Source: DAOUMU01 sp034409055
GTDB lineage: Bacteria > Chloroflexota > Anaerolineae > 4572-78 > J111
DNA length: 14,640 nt
Reading direction: 5' to 3'
Assembly (NCBI GenBank): GCA_034409055.1
Contig: DAOUMU010000125.1
Location: 1 to 14,640, forward strand
Position 1 is the stretch's first letter, and every line of letters begins with the position of its first letter. The notes beneath the pieces are model-generated. The model was not told the DNA's origin. It did not search any database and saw only the letters and a program-made list of their open reading frames with translations. The position numbers were made by a program, and so were the translations under genes. Of this stretch, positions 4,900-9,765 are shown piece by piece.

Positions 4900-5652
4900 C
4901 TACACCTCGATTTCTCGGCGTGGCGCTCTACTTGATACGCTGGCTGGTAGTGGATTGCCATCAGGGTCGCAGGGGATAGGAACATGCTCGAATGCCTCCC
5001 TTGCTGCTTCGGGCAAATTGCCCAGTAATGCCATGCCAGCCTCGATTTTTTTGGTACTCGCCAGTAATCGGATAACAGCCATACTACCGGCCATCGTCGC
5101 CCGTGCGACAAGCCTCAAATCGCGCAATTGAACGTTGCGCATGCTCAATTCAGCAACAAGTTTTTTCTCGTAAATCTGCATTGGACGTATTCTGGTATTC
5201 TGAATTGTCATTGCCTCGTCTGAGAGAAGACGTACTCCCCTACCAGCTGGCGATGGCGGAACAAGTTCAAAACTGCCCTTTTCCAATGGATCACCTCTAT
5301 ACTGTGGGGTAATCTCGCCGGTATAGGCATACTCAGTAGATTGGATGAGATGGCAGGCTTCAAACTTCTTTTTCTGGTATTCTTTGATACCGCCCGCAAC
5401 CAGATCAATCTCTTGTTCCAGCCAAGCTATTCTGTCCTTAATCAGTGCGCCTTGTTCACGACAATTAGCCAATACCTGGGCGCAAAAATCAGCCGGTAAC
5501 ACTTGCTCACGCAGCTCTTGTTTCTTTTGTTCCTTTGCGCGTTTAAGTGCCTCAGTAACCGCATTATTCAGCCGAGTTAAAAAAGACTCTCGCGGTTTGA
5601 ATGGCCTTTCCCTTTGTTGCTGCTCAATTTGTTCTTTAGTCTTGACTGTCAT
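4900..5652 (-). CDS. Hypothetical protein, 250 aa, in the phage-like cluster
   Basis: I do not recognise this protein. It starts at an ATG 8 bases after AAGGAG and ends 2 bases before the preferred start of the prohead protease, so the two are probably co-translated. The first 45 residues are highly charged, rich in K, R, E and Q, and likely coiled-coil; residues 60-95 are also helical. The middle contains YAYTGEITPQYRGDP and a proline-rich turn, and the C-terminal third is helical with a short PIPCDPDGNPLP segment. No signal peptide or membrane segment is visible. It occupies the place between small terminase and protease where terminase large subunit and portal are normally found, but it lacks a Walker A motif and is too short to be either. 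A structural, scaffold-like or capsid-modifying role is possible but unsupported. Confidence 0.65.
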   Translation of the reverse strand: MTVKTKEQIEQQQRERPFKPRESFLTRLNNAVTEALKRAKEQKKQELREQVLPADFCAQVLANCREQGALIKDRIAWLEQEIDLVAGGIKEYQKKKFEACHLIQSTEYAYTGEITPQYRGDPLEKGSFELVPPSPAGRGVRLLSDEAMTIQNTRIRPMQIYEKKLVAELSMRNVQLRDLRLVARATMAGSMAVIRLLASTKKIEAGMALLGNLPEAAREAFEHVPIPCDPDGNPLPASVSSRAPRREIEV

Positions 5653-5655
5653 GGT

Positions 5656-5841
5656 TCAAACTCCTTTCGCCCGTGCTATTCGCTCCAGGTGCGATAGCTC
5701 ACGTTGATGAAATTGGCTTTCAACCTCTGACTCTGTACCAGGCTTGCACTTCACATACTCACCCGGCCCAACCTCGACCAAAACTAACCCAACCGGCTCA
5801 AACGTTCCCCGGTAAGGCTTTTGTTTCTTCTGCTTTTTCAC
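5656..5841 (-). CDS. Hypothetical small basic protein, 61 aa, GTG start
   Basis: I do not recognise this protein. The GTG start has AGGAGA 6 bases upstream. The N-terminus is very lysine-rich (KKQKKQKP), the middle has a short beta-like stretch (VGLVLVEVGPGEYVKCKPG), and the C-terminus is an amphipathic helix. It ends 3 bases before the ATG of the 250-aa gene, whose ribosome binding site lies inside its last codons, indicating an operon. Four 20-bp-spaced direct repeats lie directly upstream and may control it. Confidence 0.6.
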   Translation of the reverse strand: MKKQKKQKPYRGTFEPVGLVLVEVGPGEYVKCKPGTESEVESQFHQRELSHLERIARAKGV

Positions 5842-5879
5842 GATATTCTCCTATAGCTATAGTTGATTAAATTTGTCTG

Positions 5880-5950
5880 CTTACGTCTCACCATTACTGG
5901 CTTACGTCTCGCTACGATAACTTACGCCTCAGCAGTATGCTTTACGCCTC
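5880..5950 (-). repeat. Four iteron-like direct repeats, about 20-bp period
   Basis: CTTACGTCTC occurs at 5880-5889 and 5901-5910, CTTACGCCTC at 5921-5930, and TTTACGCCTC at 5941-5950. Spacing is 21, 20 and 20 bp, two helical turns, with unrelated 10-11 bp spacers. On the minus strand the unit reads GAGRCGTAAG. The array sits between the broken methylase and the GTG-start gene. Regular spacing suggests a protein lying along one DNA face: a Rep, a partition protein or an activator. Confidence 0.6.
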
Positions 5951-6203
5951 GTTATCATTGCCAAAGTGAGATACCTCATTACTGATTTTTGGCAAATGTC
6001 CAGACATTATAAAGTGGTACTTCAAAATCATCTTCGGAAAATTGAACTTTGTTCGATTTTCGCAATTCTGCGTTTTCCGAACAAAACGGCATAATTTCAT
6101 CATTTACAACAGATTTAACAACACCAACTACCTCCGCTATTTCCTCTTGTGTATGGCAAGCAAGCCACATCTCGAATATCTTGCGCTTGCGTTCTTCTCT
6201 CAA
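5942..6203 (-). pseudogene. Remnant of a ParB-type phage DNA methylase, frameshifted
   Basis: A 74-codon frame starts with TTG overlapping the small terminase stop (TTGA). It has an HTH (about residues 5-35, IFEMWLACHTQEEIAEVVGVVKSVV) and ends FEVPLYNVWTFAKNQ. In phage ParB-methylase proteins that block runs straight into the methyltransferase domain through a segment like NEVSHFGN. Here a one-base shift ends the frame, but the next frame continues NEVSHFGNDNEA before a stop at 5944. The ParB nuclease-like part before the HTH and the catalytic domain after it are both missing. The recovered HFGN motif across the shift is good evidence for the ancestry. It could survive as a small HTH protein, since the first 74 codons remain open and coupled to the gene upstream. 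Confidence 0.55.
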
Positions 6204-6637
6204 TCATTTTCTAGCACTTCACGCGGATCATTGATAATTTTTGCACGCTTACTGCGGTTTATCTCGCGTTTGTCGGTAGCTTCGTCTACTTTCAACGTCT
6301 CCCACTCTAATCGACGTCTCGACAATGGCCCACCTATGCCAAATTCTCTACATTGCAGCCTTATTTCAGCAGCCAAAGACGCTGTGGGCTTCTGGTAGAA
6401 CGCATCTACCAAAACAGCAACAACATAGAGCGGGTGAACGTCTGCCCGCAAAAATTCGCTTGCCATCGGGCTATGCCACACGTCTGACCACCACTTTTTT
6501 GTCTCATCACGCCAACCTTCTGGCCGGTTAAACAAACGTGGCGCTTGCTTCAATGGCCTTTCCTCTGCCGGCAAAATAGCCATCGGTTTACGCTGTCTTG
6601 TCTTTAATTTGTAGCTTTTTGGCAATGGACCAGGCAT
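6200..6637 (-). CDS. Phage terminase small subunit-like protein (actinophage type)
   Basis: Small terminases recognise the packaging site and pass DNA to the large terminase motor. This 145-residue protein has the features of actinophage small subunits: a basic N-terminus starting MPGPLPKSYK, a W-x-DETKKWWSDVWHSPMASEFL block (about 42-63), then a helical VHPLYVVAVLVDAFY region, AAEIRLQCREFGIGGPLSRRRLEWE (about 90-112), and a charged tail. The start is supported by GAGGT 7 bases upstream. Its stop overlaps the methylase remnant by TTGA. No large terminase follows. In satellites such as SaPIs and PICIs, a lone small terminase redirects a helper phage's motor to satellite DNA; that role fits here but is inference. 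The family assignment is from motif memory. Confidence 0.72.
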   Translation of the reverse strand: MPGPLPKSYKLKTRQRKPMAILPAEERPLKQAPRLFNRPEGWRDETKKWWSDVWHSPMASEFLRADVHPLYVVAVLVDAFYQKPTASLAAEIRLQCREFGIGGPLSRRRLEWETLKVDEATDKREINRSKRAKIINDPREVLEND

Positions 6638-6754
6638 AAAATACCTCTTTTCTTATATAAATATGAATGCTACAATCTCAGCCGGACATCTTTTACCCTA
6701 GCCGCACGGTTTGACATAACGTAAAGCTACGCGATTGCTAGGCTATACCTTATG

Positions 6755-6949
6755 TTAACTTTTCACTTCCAAACTCCGACGCAGTCTCAAGATTTCTTTC
6801 CTCATTTCTCTCAGTTCAACAGCAAAGAATTCGTCACGTTCTCTTTTCGCCCTTGCTAATAGATCAGATAACAATAGGGCGCAAAAGGATAGGGTGCTAA
6901 AAATATCTGGGCTTGTTGGCATCTTTGGGTTCTTTGGCCTACCGTTCAT
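6755..6949 (-). CDS. Hypothetical small helical protein, 64 aa
   Basis: I do not recognise this protein. The ATG has GGAGG 8 bases upstream and an extended -10 promoter further up, so it is probably real. The N-terminus (MNGRPKNPKMP) is basic and flexible, and residues 25-60 form a charged amphipathic helix likely to make a coiled coil (LLSDLLARAKRERDEFFAVELREMRKEILRLRRSLE). It lies between the RepA-like gene and the small terminase, separated from each by non-coding sequence (117 bp toward the terminase), so it appears to be its own transcription unit or the first gene of the packaging cluster. Confidence 0.55.
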   Translation of the reverse strand: MNGRPKNPKMPTSPDIFSTLSFCALLLSDLLARAKRERDEFFAVELREMRKEILRLRRSLEVKS

Positions 6950-6988
6950 TCTTAATCCTCCGTGTTAATCAGTAACAACACTACTGAT

Positions 6989-6997
6989 ATTATACCA
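6989..6997 (-). promoter_or_regulatory. Extended -10 promoter of the 64-aa gene
   Basis: TGGTATAAT on the minus strand is a consensus extended -10 element, about 40 bases upstream of the ATG; no good -35 is visible. AGTAGTG words lie on both sides and a 6-1-6 palindrome (AGTAAA-C-TTTACT) lies upstream at 7018-7030, suggesting further operator sites related to those at 3232 and 3557. Confidence 0.5.
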
Positions 6998-7091
6998 CTA
7001 CTCTTTCAGTAATGGGGAGTAAACTTTACTACTGGGCTATAACAAACATTGAGATATGACATAGATTTTTATCCTTTTGCTGTTCAGTTTT

Positions 7092-7188
7092 CAGTTGTTC
7101 TGTTCCCCCCTAAAGGGGGGGGAACAACTGAACAACTCAACTTGAGTTATCCGAACAACTACTGAACAACTTGAACAACTGAACAACT
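7092..7188 (+). repeat. GAACAACT iteron-like repeats, candidate replication origin
   Basis: GAACAACT occurs at 7122, 7130, 7153, 7164, 7173 and 7181, with one inverted copy at 7093-7100. A GC-rich hairpin (TGTTCCCCCC/GGGGGGAACA, 7101-7126) sits between inverted and direct copies. An AT-rich segment follows. The cluster begins directly downstream of the RepA-like stop codon. Clustered short repeats beside a rep gene suggest a replication origin; a structured 3' end of the rep mRNA is the alternative. Confidence 0.5.
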
Positions 7189-7199
7189 AAACATAATAA

Positions 7200-8270
7200 C
7201 TATTTCCATGGGTTGGCTTTGGACTTAAAATACACTATTGAATTCTTAGGGCCAACTGTACTGTCTAATTCTCCCTTGCGTTCTAGCGTTCTAATTGCAG
7301 AACGGACTTTATGGCGCGACACACTTATATGCTGTTGCACCATGTTTACAATATTCGCTTGGTTCATACCATCAGTAAAATGTCGGTGGATAACGTCTAT
7401 TGCGGCCTGTAAGGGATTACTGCTAACGTCTGGCTCAATACCAAAAAACCGCGCCTTTTCTAACCTATTGCCAATGTTTTCATACGTCCACAATAGCGAA
7501 AATGGCTCAACCGGAATGTGACGGCTTTTGGTACAAGTAATGGTGGCAATATCATCTATACCGTCTCGCGTCACTTCAAAGGCATAGTCTACAGACTGAA
7601 TAATGCTTGTATGGCCACGCACCCCGTACTGACTTCTATCGCCCTTTTTGTTAGCGTGATGCACCAGATTTACAGAAGTATTAGTCCATTCCGCAATCTG
7701 ACGAACAGCAGTTAAAACGTCAAGCATATCACGCGAGTTTTCATCTGCGCCGCCAGAGATTGCCCCTAGATTATCAATACCGACAAAACCCGCATTCATA
7801 CTTGCTGCTAACGCCAGAATTGTGTACTGACTGGTTAGGGCGTCTTTGGCTGTTCGTGAATTACTTCCCCCCCAAAGATTGATAGGTGGAACTGGGCAAG
7901 ATAGCCAAGAAATATCACCCAATTTGGGCATTACACCATGCCCTTTTGCCAGTGCTTTGAATCTGTTACGAATAACCGTCTCTCCACTATCCTGGTCAAT
8001 CCAAAGAATGGGGTAATTTTGGGCAATCTCCATCGGAGTGACGTTATCACCTGGTTTTGGATCCAACCAAGTGCTTTTCGCACTAATACATAGGGCAAGG
8101 TCTTGCAGTAGCAGTGTTTTGAAGGAACCAGGCGCACCGTACCAAAGGTTTACTGATGGGCGCATCGCAACACTACCGGCCAAAAACTCAAAGATTGGGT
8201 CTGGATCATTCCAAATTTGCGCTAGATCATAGGTCTGCCAACTATAGACTTGCTGCTGCGTAGTCGTCAT
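7200..8270 (-). CDS. RepA-like / AAA_25 RecA-fold ATPase with C-terminal winged helix
   Basis: This is probably the element's replication ATPase, a ring helicase of the RepA/DnaB-like RecA fold. The start is taken at the ATG at 8270, with GGGAGGTG 7 bases upstream and ATGA overlap with the previous gene; the upstream ATG at 8285 lacks a good site. In this 356-aa numbering, Walker A is GAPGSFKT (45-52), an acidic strand ILWIDQDSGE lies at 88-97, the likely Walker B is GFVGIDNLG (161-169), and a polar motif NLVHHANKKG follows (201-210). Residues about 285-350 look like a winged helix (NQANIVNMVQQHISVSRHKVRSAIRTLERKGEL) for DNA binding. Short iteron-like repeats lie just downstream and a predicted antisense RNA overlaps the coupled gene upstream. 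A purely regulatory AAA_25 ATPase is possible but less likely. Confidence 0.8.
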   Translation of the reverse strand: MTTTQQQVYSWQTYDLAQIWNDPDPIFEFLAGSVAMRPSVNLWYGAPGSFKTLLLQDLALCISAKSTWLDPKPGDNVTPMEIAQNYPILWIDQDSGETVIRNRFKALAKGHGVMPKLGDISWLSCPVPPINLWGGSNSRTAKDALTSQYTILALAASMNAGFVGIDNLGAISGGADENSRDMLDVLTAVRQIAEWTNTSVNLVHHANKKGDRSQYGVRGHTSIIQSVDYAFEVTRDGIDDIATITCTKSRHIPVEPFSLLWTYENIGNRLEKARFFGIEPDVSSNPLQAAIDVIHRHFTDGMNQANIVNMVQQHISVSRHKVRSAIRTLERKGELDSTVGPKNSIVYFKSKANPWK

Positions 8271-8566
8271 GGCAACACCTCCCACTGTGATTTATGCTTT
8301 ATCAGTGCTACTGATAGCTTTAGGATGATTGGCCACAATGGGACATCATTGATTAGAATTCGTGGAAGATTTAACCCCTTAATCGCTTTGTGGAAGGTGA
8401 GACGACTACCGAATCCACAAAGGAATAGGTCCAAAATCTCAGTGGGCGATTGTTGCAAAAGAGGGCAGATTGTGTTATATTTACAATAAGTGCTGTAAAT
8501 ATTTTCTGTTTCCACCTTACCGATTGCCCCCGTCGCTCCTGGGGGCAATTTTTTTTTATTGTTCAT
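8267..8566 (-). CDS. Hypothetical protein, 99 aa, translationally coupled to RepA
   Basis: I do not recognise this protein. The ATG at 8566 has GAGGA 6 bases upstream and comes 1 base after the previous stop. Its own stop overlaps the RepA-like start as ATGA, so translation of the two should be coupled. Residues 1-6 include a run of lysines encoded by nine consecutive A. The next codons form a 9-bp stem with a 9-base loop, which on the other strand is an intrinsic terminator of a predicted antisense RNA. The rest is mildly hydrophobic with a TEILDLFLCGFGSRLTFHKAIKGLNLP segment. Its position and coupling recall the leader-peptide genes that control rep translation in IncFII-type plasmids, although 99 residues is long for that. 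The extended frame to 8680 has no better start site. Confidence 0.65.
   Translation of the reverse strand: MNNKKKLPPGATGAIGKVETENIYSTYCKYNTICPLLQQSPTEILDLFLCGFGSRLTFHKAIKGLNLPRILINDVPLWPIILKLSVALIKHKSQWEVLP
8453..8481 (+). promoter_or_regulatory. Plus-strand promoter of a predicted antisense RNA
   Basis: TTGCAA (8453-8458) and TATATT (8476-8481) are separated by 17 bp on the plus strand, inside the minus-strand 99-aa gene. The predicted start is near 8488. An intrinsic terminator in the same direction lies about 40 bp further on. Confidence 0.55.
8488..8557 (+). ncRNA. Predicted antisense RNA opposing the Rep leader gene
   Basis: A promoter and a strong terminator on the plus strand define a transcript of about 70 bases, complementary to the start of the 99-aa gene that is coupled to the RepA-like gene. 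The terminator loop GTCGCTCCT is perfectly complementary to the loop AGGAGCGAC of the same hairpin in the sense mRNA, so the two could meet by loop-loop pairing. This is the layout of plasmid countertranscript RNAs (CopA of R1, for example) that hold down Rep synthesis. No homologous RNA family is recognised; the call rests on layout. Confidence 0.5.
8523..8557 (+). terminator. Strong intrinsic terminator, plus strand
   Basis: ATTGCCCCC (8523-8531) pairs perfectly with GGGGGCAAT (8541-8549) around a 9-base loop and is followed by nine T (8549-8557). No protein gene on the plus strand precedes it. It lies just inside the start of the minus-strand 99-aa gene. Confidence 0.75.
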
Positions 8567-8567
8567 C

Positions 8568-8771
8568 TTATTCCTCAGCTTGCATGATTGTGCATACATT
8601 GGTAGAATCAAAACGCCTTCCACTTTCGGGTGGTTGGTTTTCTGCCCCTGCCCGTGTGTCACTCGCCAAAGTCTCAACACGGGTGGGGGTTCCCATCATT
8701 TGTCGGAGTTTCTCAGCCTCGTGATGCAGTAAGGCGTAAAACTCAGCCAGGTTATTTCTTTGGCTTATCAT
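8568..8771 (-). CDS. Hypothetical protein, 67 aa
   Basis: I do not recognise this protein. Its ATG overlaps the last 20 bases of the ribbon-helix-helix gene, and its stop is 1 base before the ATG of the 99-aa gene, so it is probably translated by coupling; its own ribosome binding site is weak. Residues 1-25 are a likely amphipathic helix (QRNNLAEFYALLHHEAEKLRQMM); the rest is polar and flexible. There is no membrane segment. Position between a DNA-binding regulator and the replication genes suggests an accessory or regulatory role, without direct evidence. Confidence 0.55.
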   Translation of the reverse strand: MISQRNNLAEFYALLHHEAEKLRQMMGTPTRVETLASDTRAGAENQPPESGRRFDSTNVCTIMQAEE

Positions 8772-8922
8772 TGGGTCGTTTTTCCTTTGTCTGTAAGTGT
8801 TTGGTCAATGCCTCACGTATAACGGCGGATCGCGTCAACTTTTGCGCCCGTGCGTAGTTATCAATTTGGGCGACTAACTGCGTAGGCATGCGGATTGGAA
8901 TATACTGATTAAATTTTGCCAT
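8752..8922 (-). CDS. Ribbon-helix-helix (CopG/ParD-like) DNA-binding protein, 56 aa
   Basis: This short gene has GGAGG about 9 bases before its ATG. The product begins MAKFNQYIPIRMPTQLV, an N-terminal beta strand of the ribbon type, then QIDNYARAQKLTRSAVIREALTKHL, the two helices with the typical turn before SAVIREAL, then a lysine-rich tail. This is the CopG/Arc/ParD fold, which binds operators as dimers. As the first gene of the replication operon it is a natural repressor of the promoter at 9095-9123, like CopG of pLS1. An antitoxin role is unlikely because the next gene does not look like a RelE- or PemK-type toxin. It overlaps the 67-aa gene by 20 bases. Confidence 0.8.
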   Translation of the reverse strand: MAKFNQYIPIRMPTQLVAQIDNYARAQKLTRSAVIREALTKHLQTKEKRPNDKPKK

Positions 8923-8945
8923 TGTCTTTTACCTCCATTTTGAAT

Positions 8946-8996
8946 AAAAAAAAGGCAGCTCGAAGAAACATTCATTTTTAATCTCCGTAGCTGCCT
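8946..8996 (-). terminator. Terminator-like hairpin in the leader of the RHH-Rep operon
   Basis: On the minus strand AGGCAGCT (8996-8989) pairs with AGCTGCCT (8960-8953) across a 28-base loop and is followed by a run of eight T (8953-8946). It lies between the promoter and the ribbon-helix-helix gene, ending about 10 bases before its ribosome binding site, so it would act as an attenuator. The loop contains a possible small-peptide start (GGAGA, then ATG at about 8974). An upstream stem, CGCTGCTA/TAGCAGCG (9077-9070 with 9015-9008), shares the GCTGC/GCAGC core and could compete. Confidence 0.5.
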
Positions 8997-9088
8997 CAAC
9001 TTACTAGCGCTGCTAATCTCGTTTTGCAGTTTGCTTACTTACCGGCTTACATTGGGGATGTCTCACCAGTAGCAGCGATTAAATTATT

Positions 9089-9703
9089 ATGGGTATTGTA
9101 ACACTGAATAGGGGGCTTGTCAAGCAAAACCTACTATATCTTGTGGTTACTCCAAGTCAATCTCATCAACAAAGGTTATCCAATTTGGCTGATTGTGTAA
9201 GGGAATATAAATATTGTCCCCGCTGCAGGACCGAGATGGTGGATCGTGAGGTTTATGGCCGGGTGCGGCGTGTCTGCCCCGAGCCAACCTGCCGCTTTGT
9301 CCAATTTATTGACCCTAAAGTCGGTTCGGGGGTGCTGGCCCTGACCCCGGACAACCGGGTCTTGCTGGTCAAGCGAAATATCGATCCGGGCCGGGGCAGT
9401 TGGTGCTTGCCCGGTGGTTTTATGGAACTGGGCGAAACCCCGCAGGAAACGGCTATCCGCGAATGTGAAGAAGAAACCGGGCTCAAGGTGGAAATCACCC
9501 GCTTGATTGACGTATATTACTACGAAAACTACCGGGGCAGCGGAGTACTCATCCTCTACAAAGGCCAAATTACCGGCGGCACCCGCCAAGCCGGTGATGA
9601 TGCCGAAAAGGTGGGCTTTTTCGGCCCGGACGAACTGCCGGAGAATATTGCTTTCAAATCCAACCTCCAGGCCCTGGCTGCCTGGCGTCAGGGAAAAATC
9701 TAA
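9089..9703 (+). CDS. Nudix hydrolase with N-terminal zinc ribbon
   Basis: Nudix enzymes hydrolyse nucleoside diphosphates linked to another group; zinc-ribbon forms resemble NADH pyrophosphatase (NudC) or ADP-ribose pyrophosphatase types. In the 204-aa frame a zinc ribbon is formed by C43, C46, C63 and C68, and the Nudix box runs from G110 to L132 with R124-E125 and E128-E129 in the catalytic places. The start is uncertain: residues 1-35 come from AT-rich sequence that overlaps an outward promoter, and GC-rich, family-like sequence begins only near YKYCPRC (about residue 40), so a later start is likely. It leads a plus-strand run with tsaD 62 bases downstream. The element may have inserted at its 5' edge and replaced its native start region. 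Confidence 0.85.
   Translation: MGIVTLNRGLVKQNLLYLVVTPSQSHQQRLSNLADCVREYKYCPRCRTEMVDREVYGRVRRVCPEPTCRFVQFIDPKVGSGVLALTPDNRVLLVKRNIDPGRGSWCLPGGFMELGETPQETAIRECEEETGLKVEITRLIDVYYYENYRGSGVLILYKGQITGGTRQAGDDAEKVGFFGPDELPENIAFKSNLQALAAWRQGKI
9095..9123 (-). promoter_or_regulatory. Sigma-70-type promoter of the RHH-Rep operon
   Basis: On the minus strand TTGACA (9123-9118) and TACAAT (9100-9095) are separated by 17 bp, a near-consensus promoter pointing into the element. The transcript would start near 9088 and carry a leader of about 165 bases. It overlaps the first codons of the annotated Nudix frame, which argues that the true Nudix start is further downstream. Confidence 0.65.
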
Positions 9704-9706
9704 GGA

Positions 9707-9755
9707 GGAGATTGGTAGATTAGGCAAAATTACCAATCTCTAATTACCAATCTCC
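9707..9755. repeat. Intergenic repeat of ACCAATCTC type
   Basis: AATTACCAATCTC occurs twice with a 14-bp period (9728-9740, 9742-9754), and GGAGATTGGTA (9707-9717) is the exact inverse of 9745-9755. It fills the gap between Nudix and tsaD. I recall similar repeats between genes in Chloroflexota drafts. Confidence 0.6.
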
Positions 9756-9765
9756 AATATACCAA

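Noticed and set aside
4673..5131. 152-codon plus-strand frame opposite the protease and 250-aa genes
   Set aside because: It opposes two genes with good start sites; its product has no recognisable domain.
8567..8680. Upstream extension of the 99-aa gene to an ATG at 8680
   Set aside because: The extension overlaps the 67-aa gene entirely, and the ATG at 8566 has a proper binding site and a 1-base junction with the upstream stop.
8752..8771. Toxin-antitoxin reading of the RHH gene and the overlapping 67-aa gene
   Set aside because: The second protein shows no RelE, PemK, PIN or Fic pattern; the operon leads into replication genes, favouring a replication repressor.
9001..9090. Attachment site at the right end of the element
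   Set aside because: No integrase or matching direct repeat is in the window, so an exact att site cannot be supported; only a boundary region is proposed.
9176..9736. 186-codon minus-strand frame opposite the Nudix gene
   Set aside because: A shadow of a clear Nudix gene with zinc ribbon and Nudix box in the other strand.
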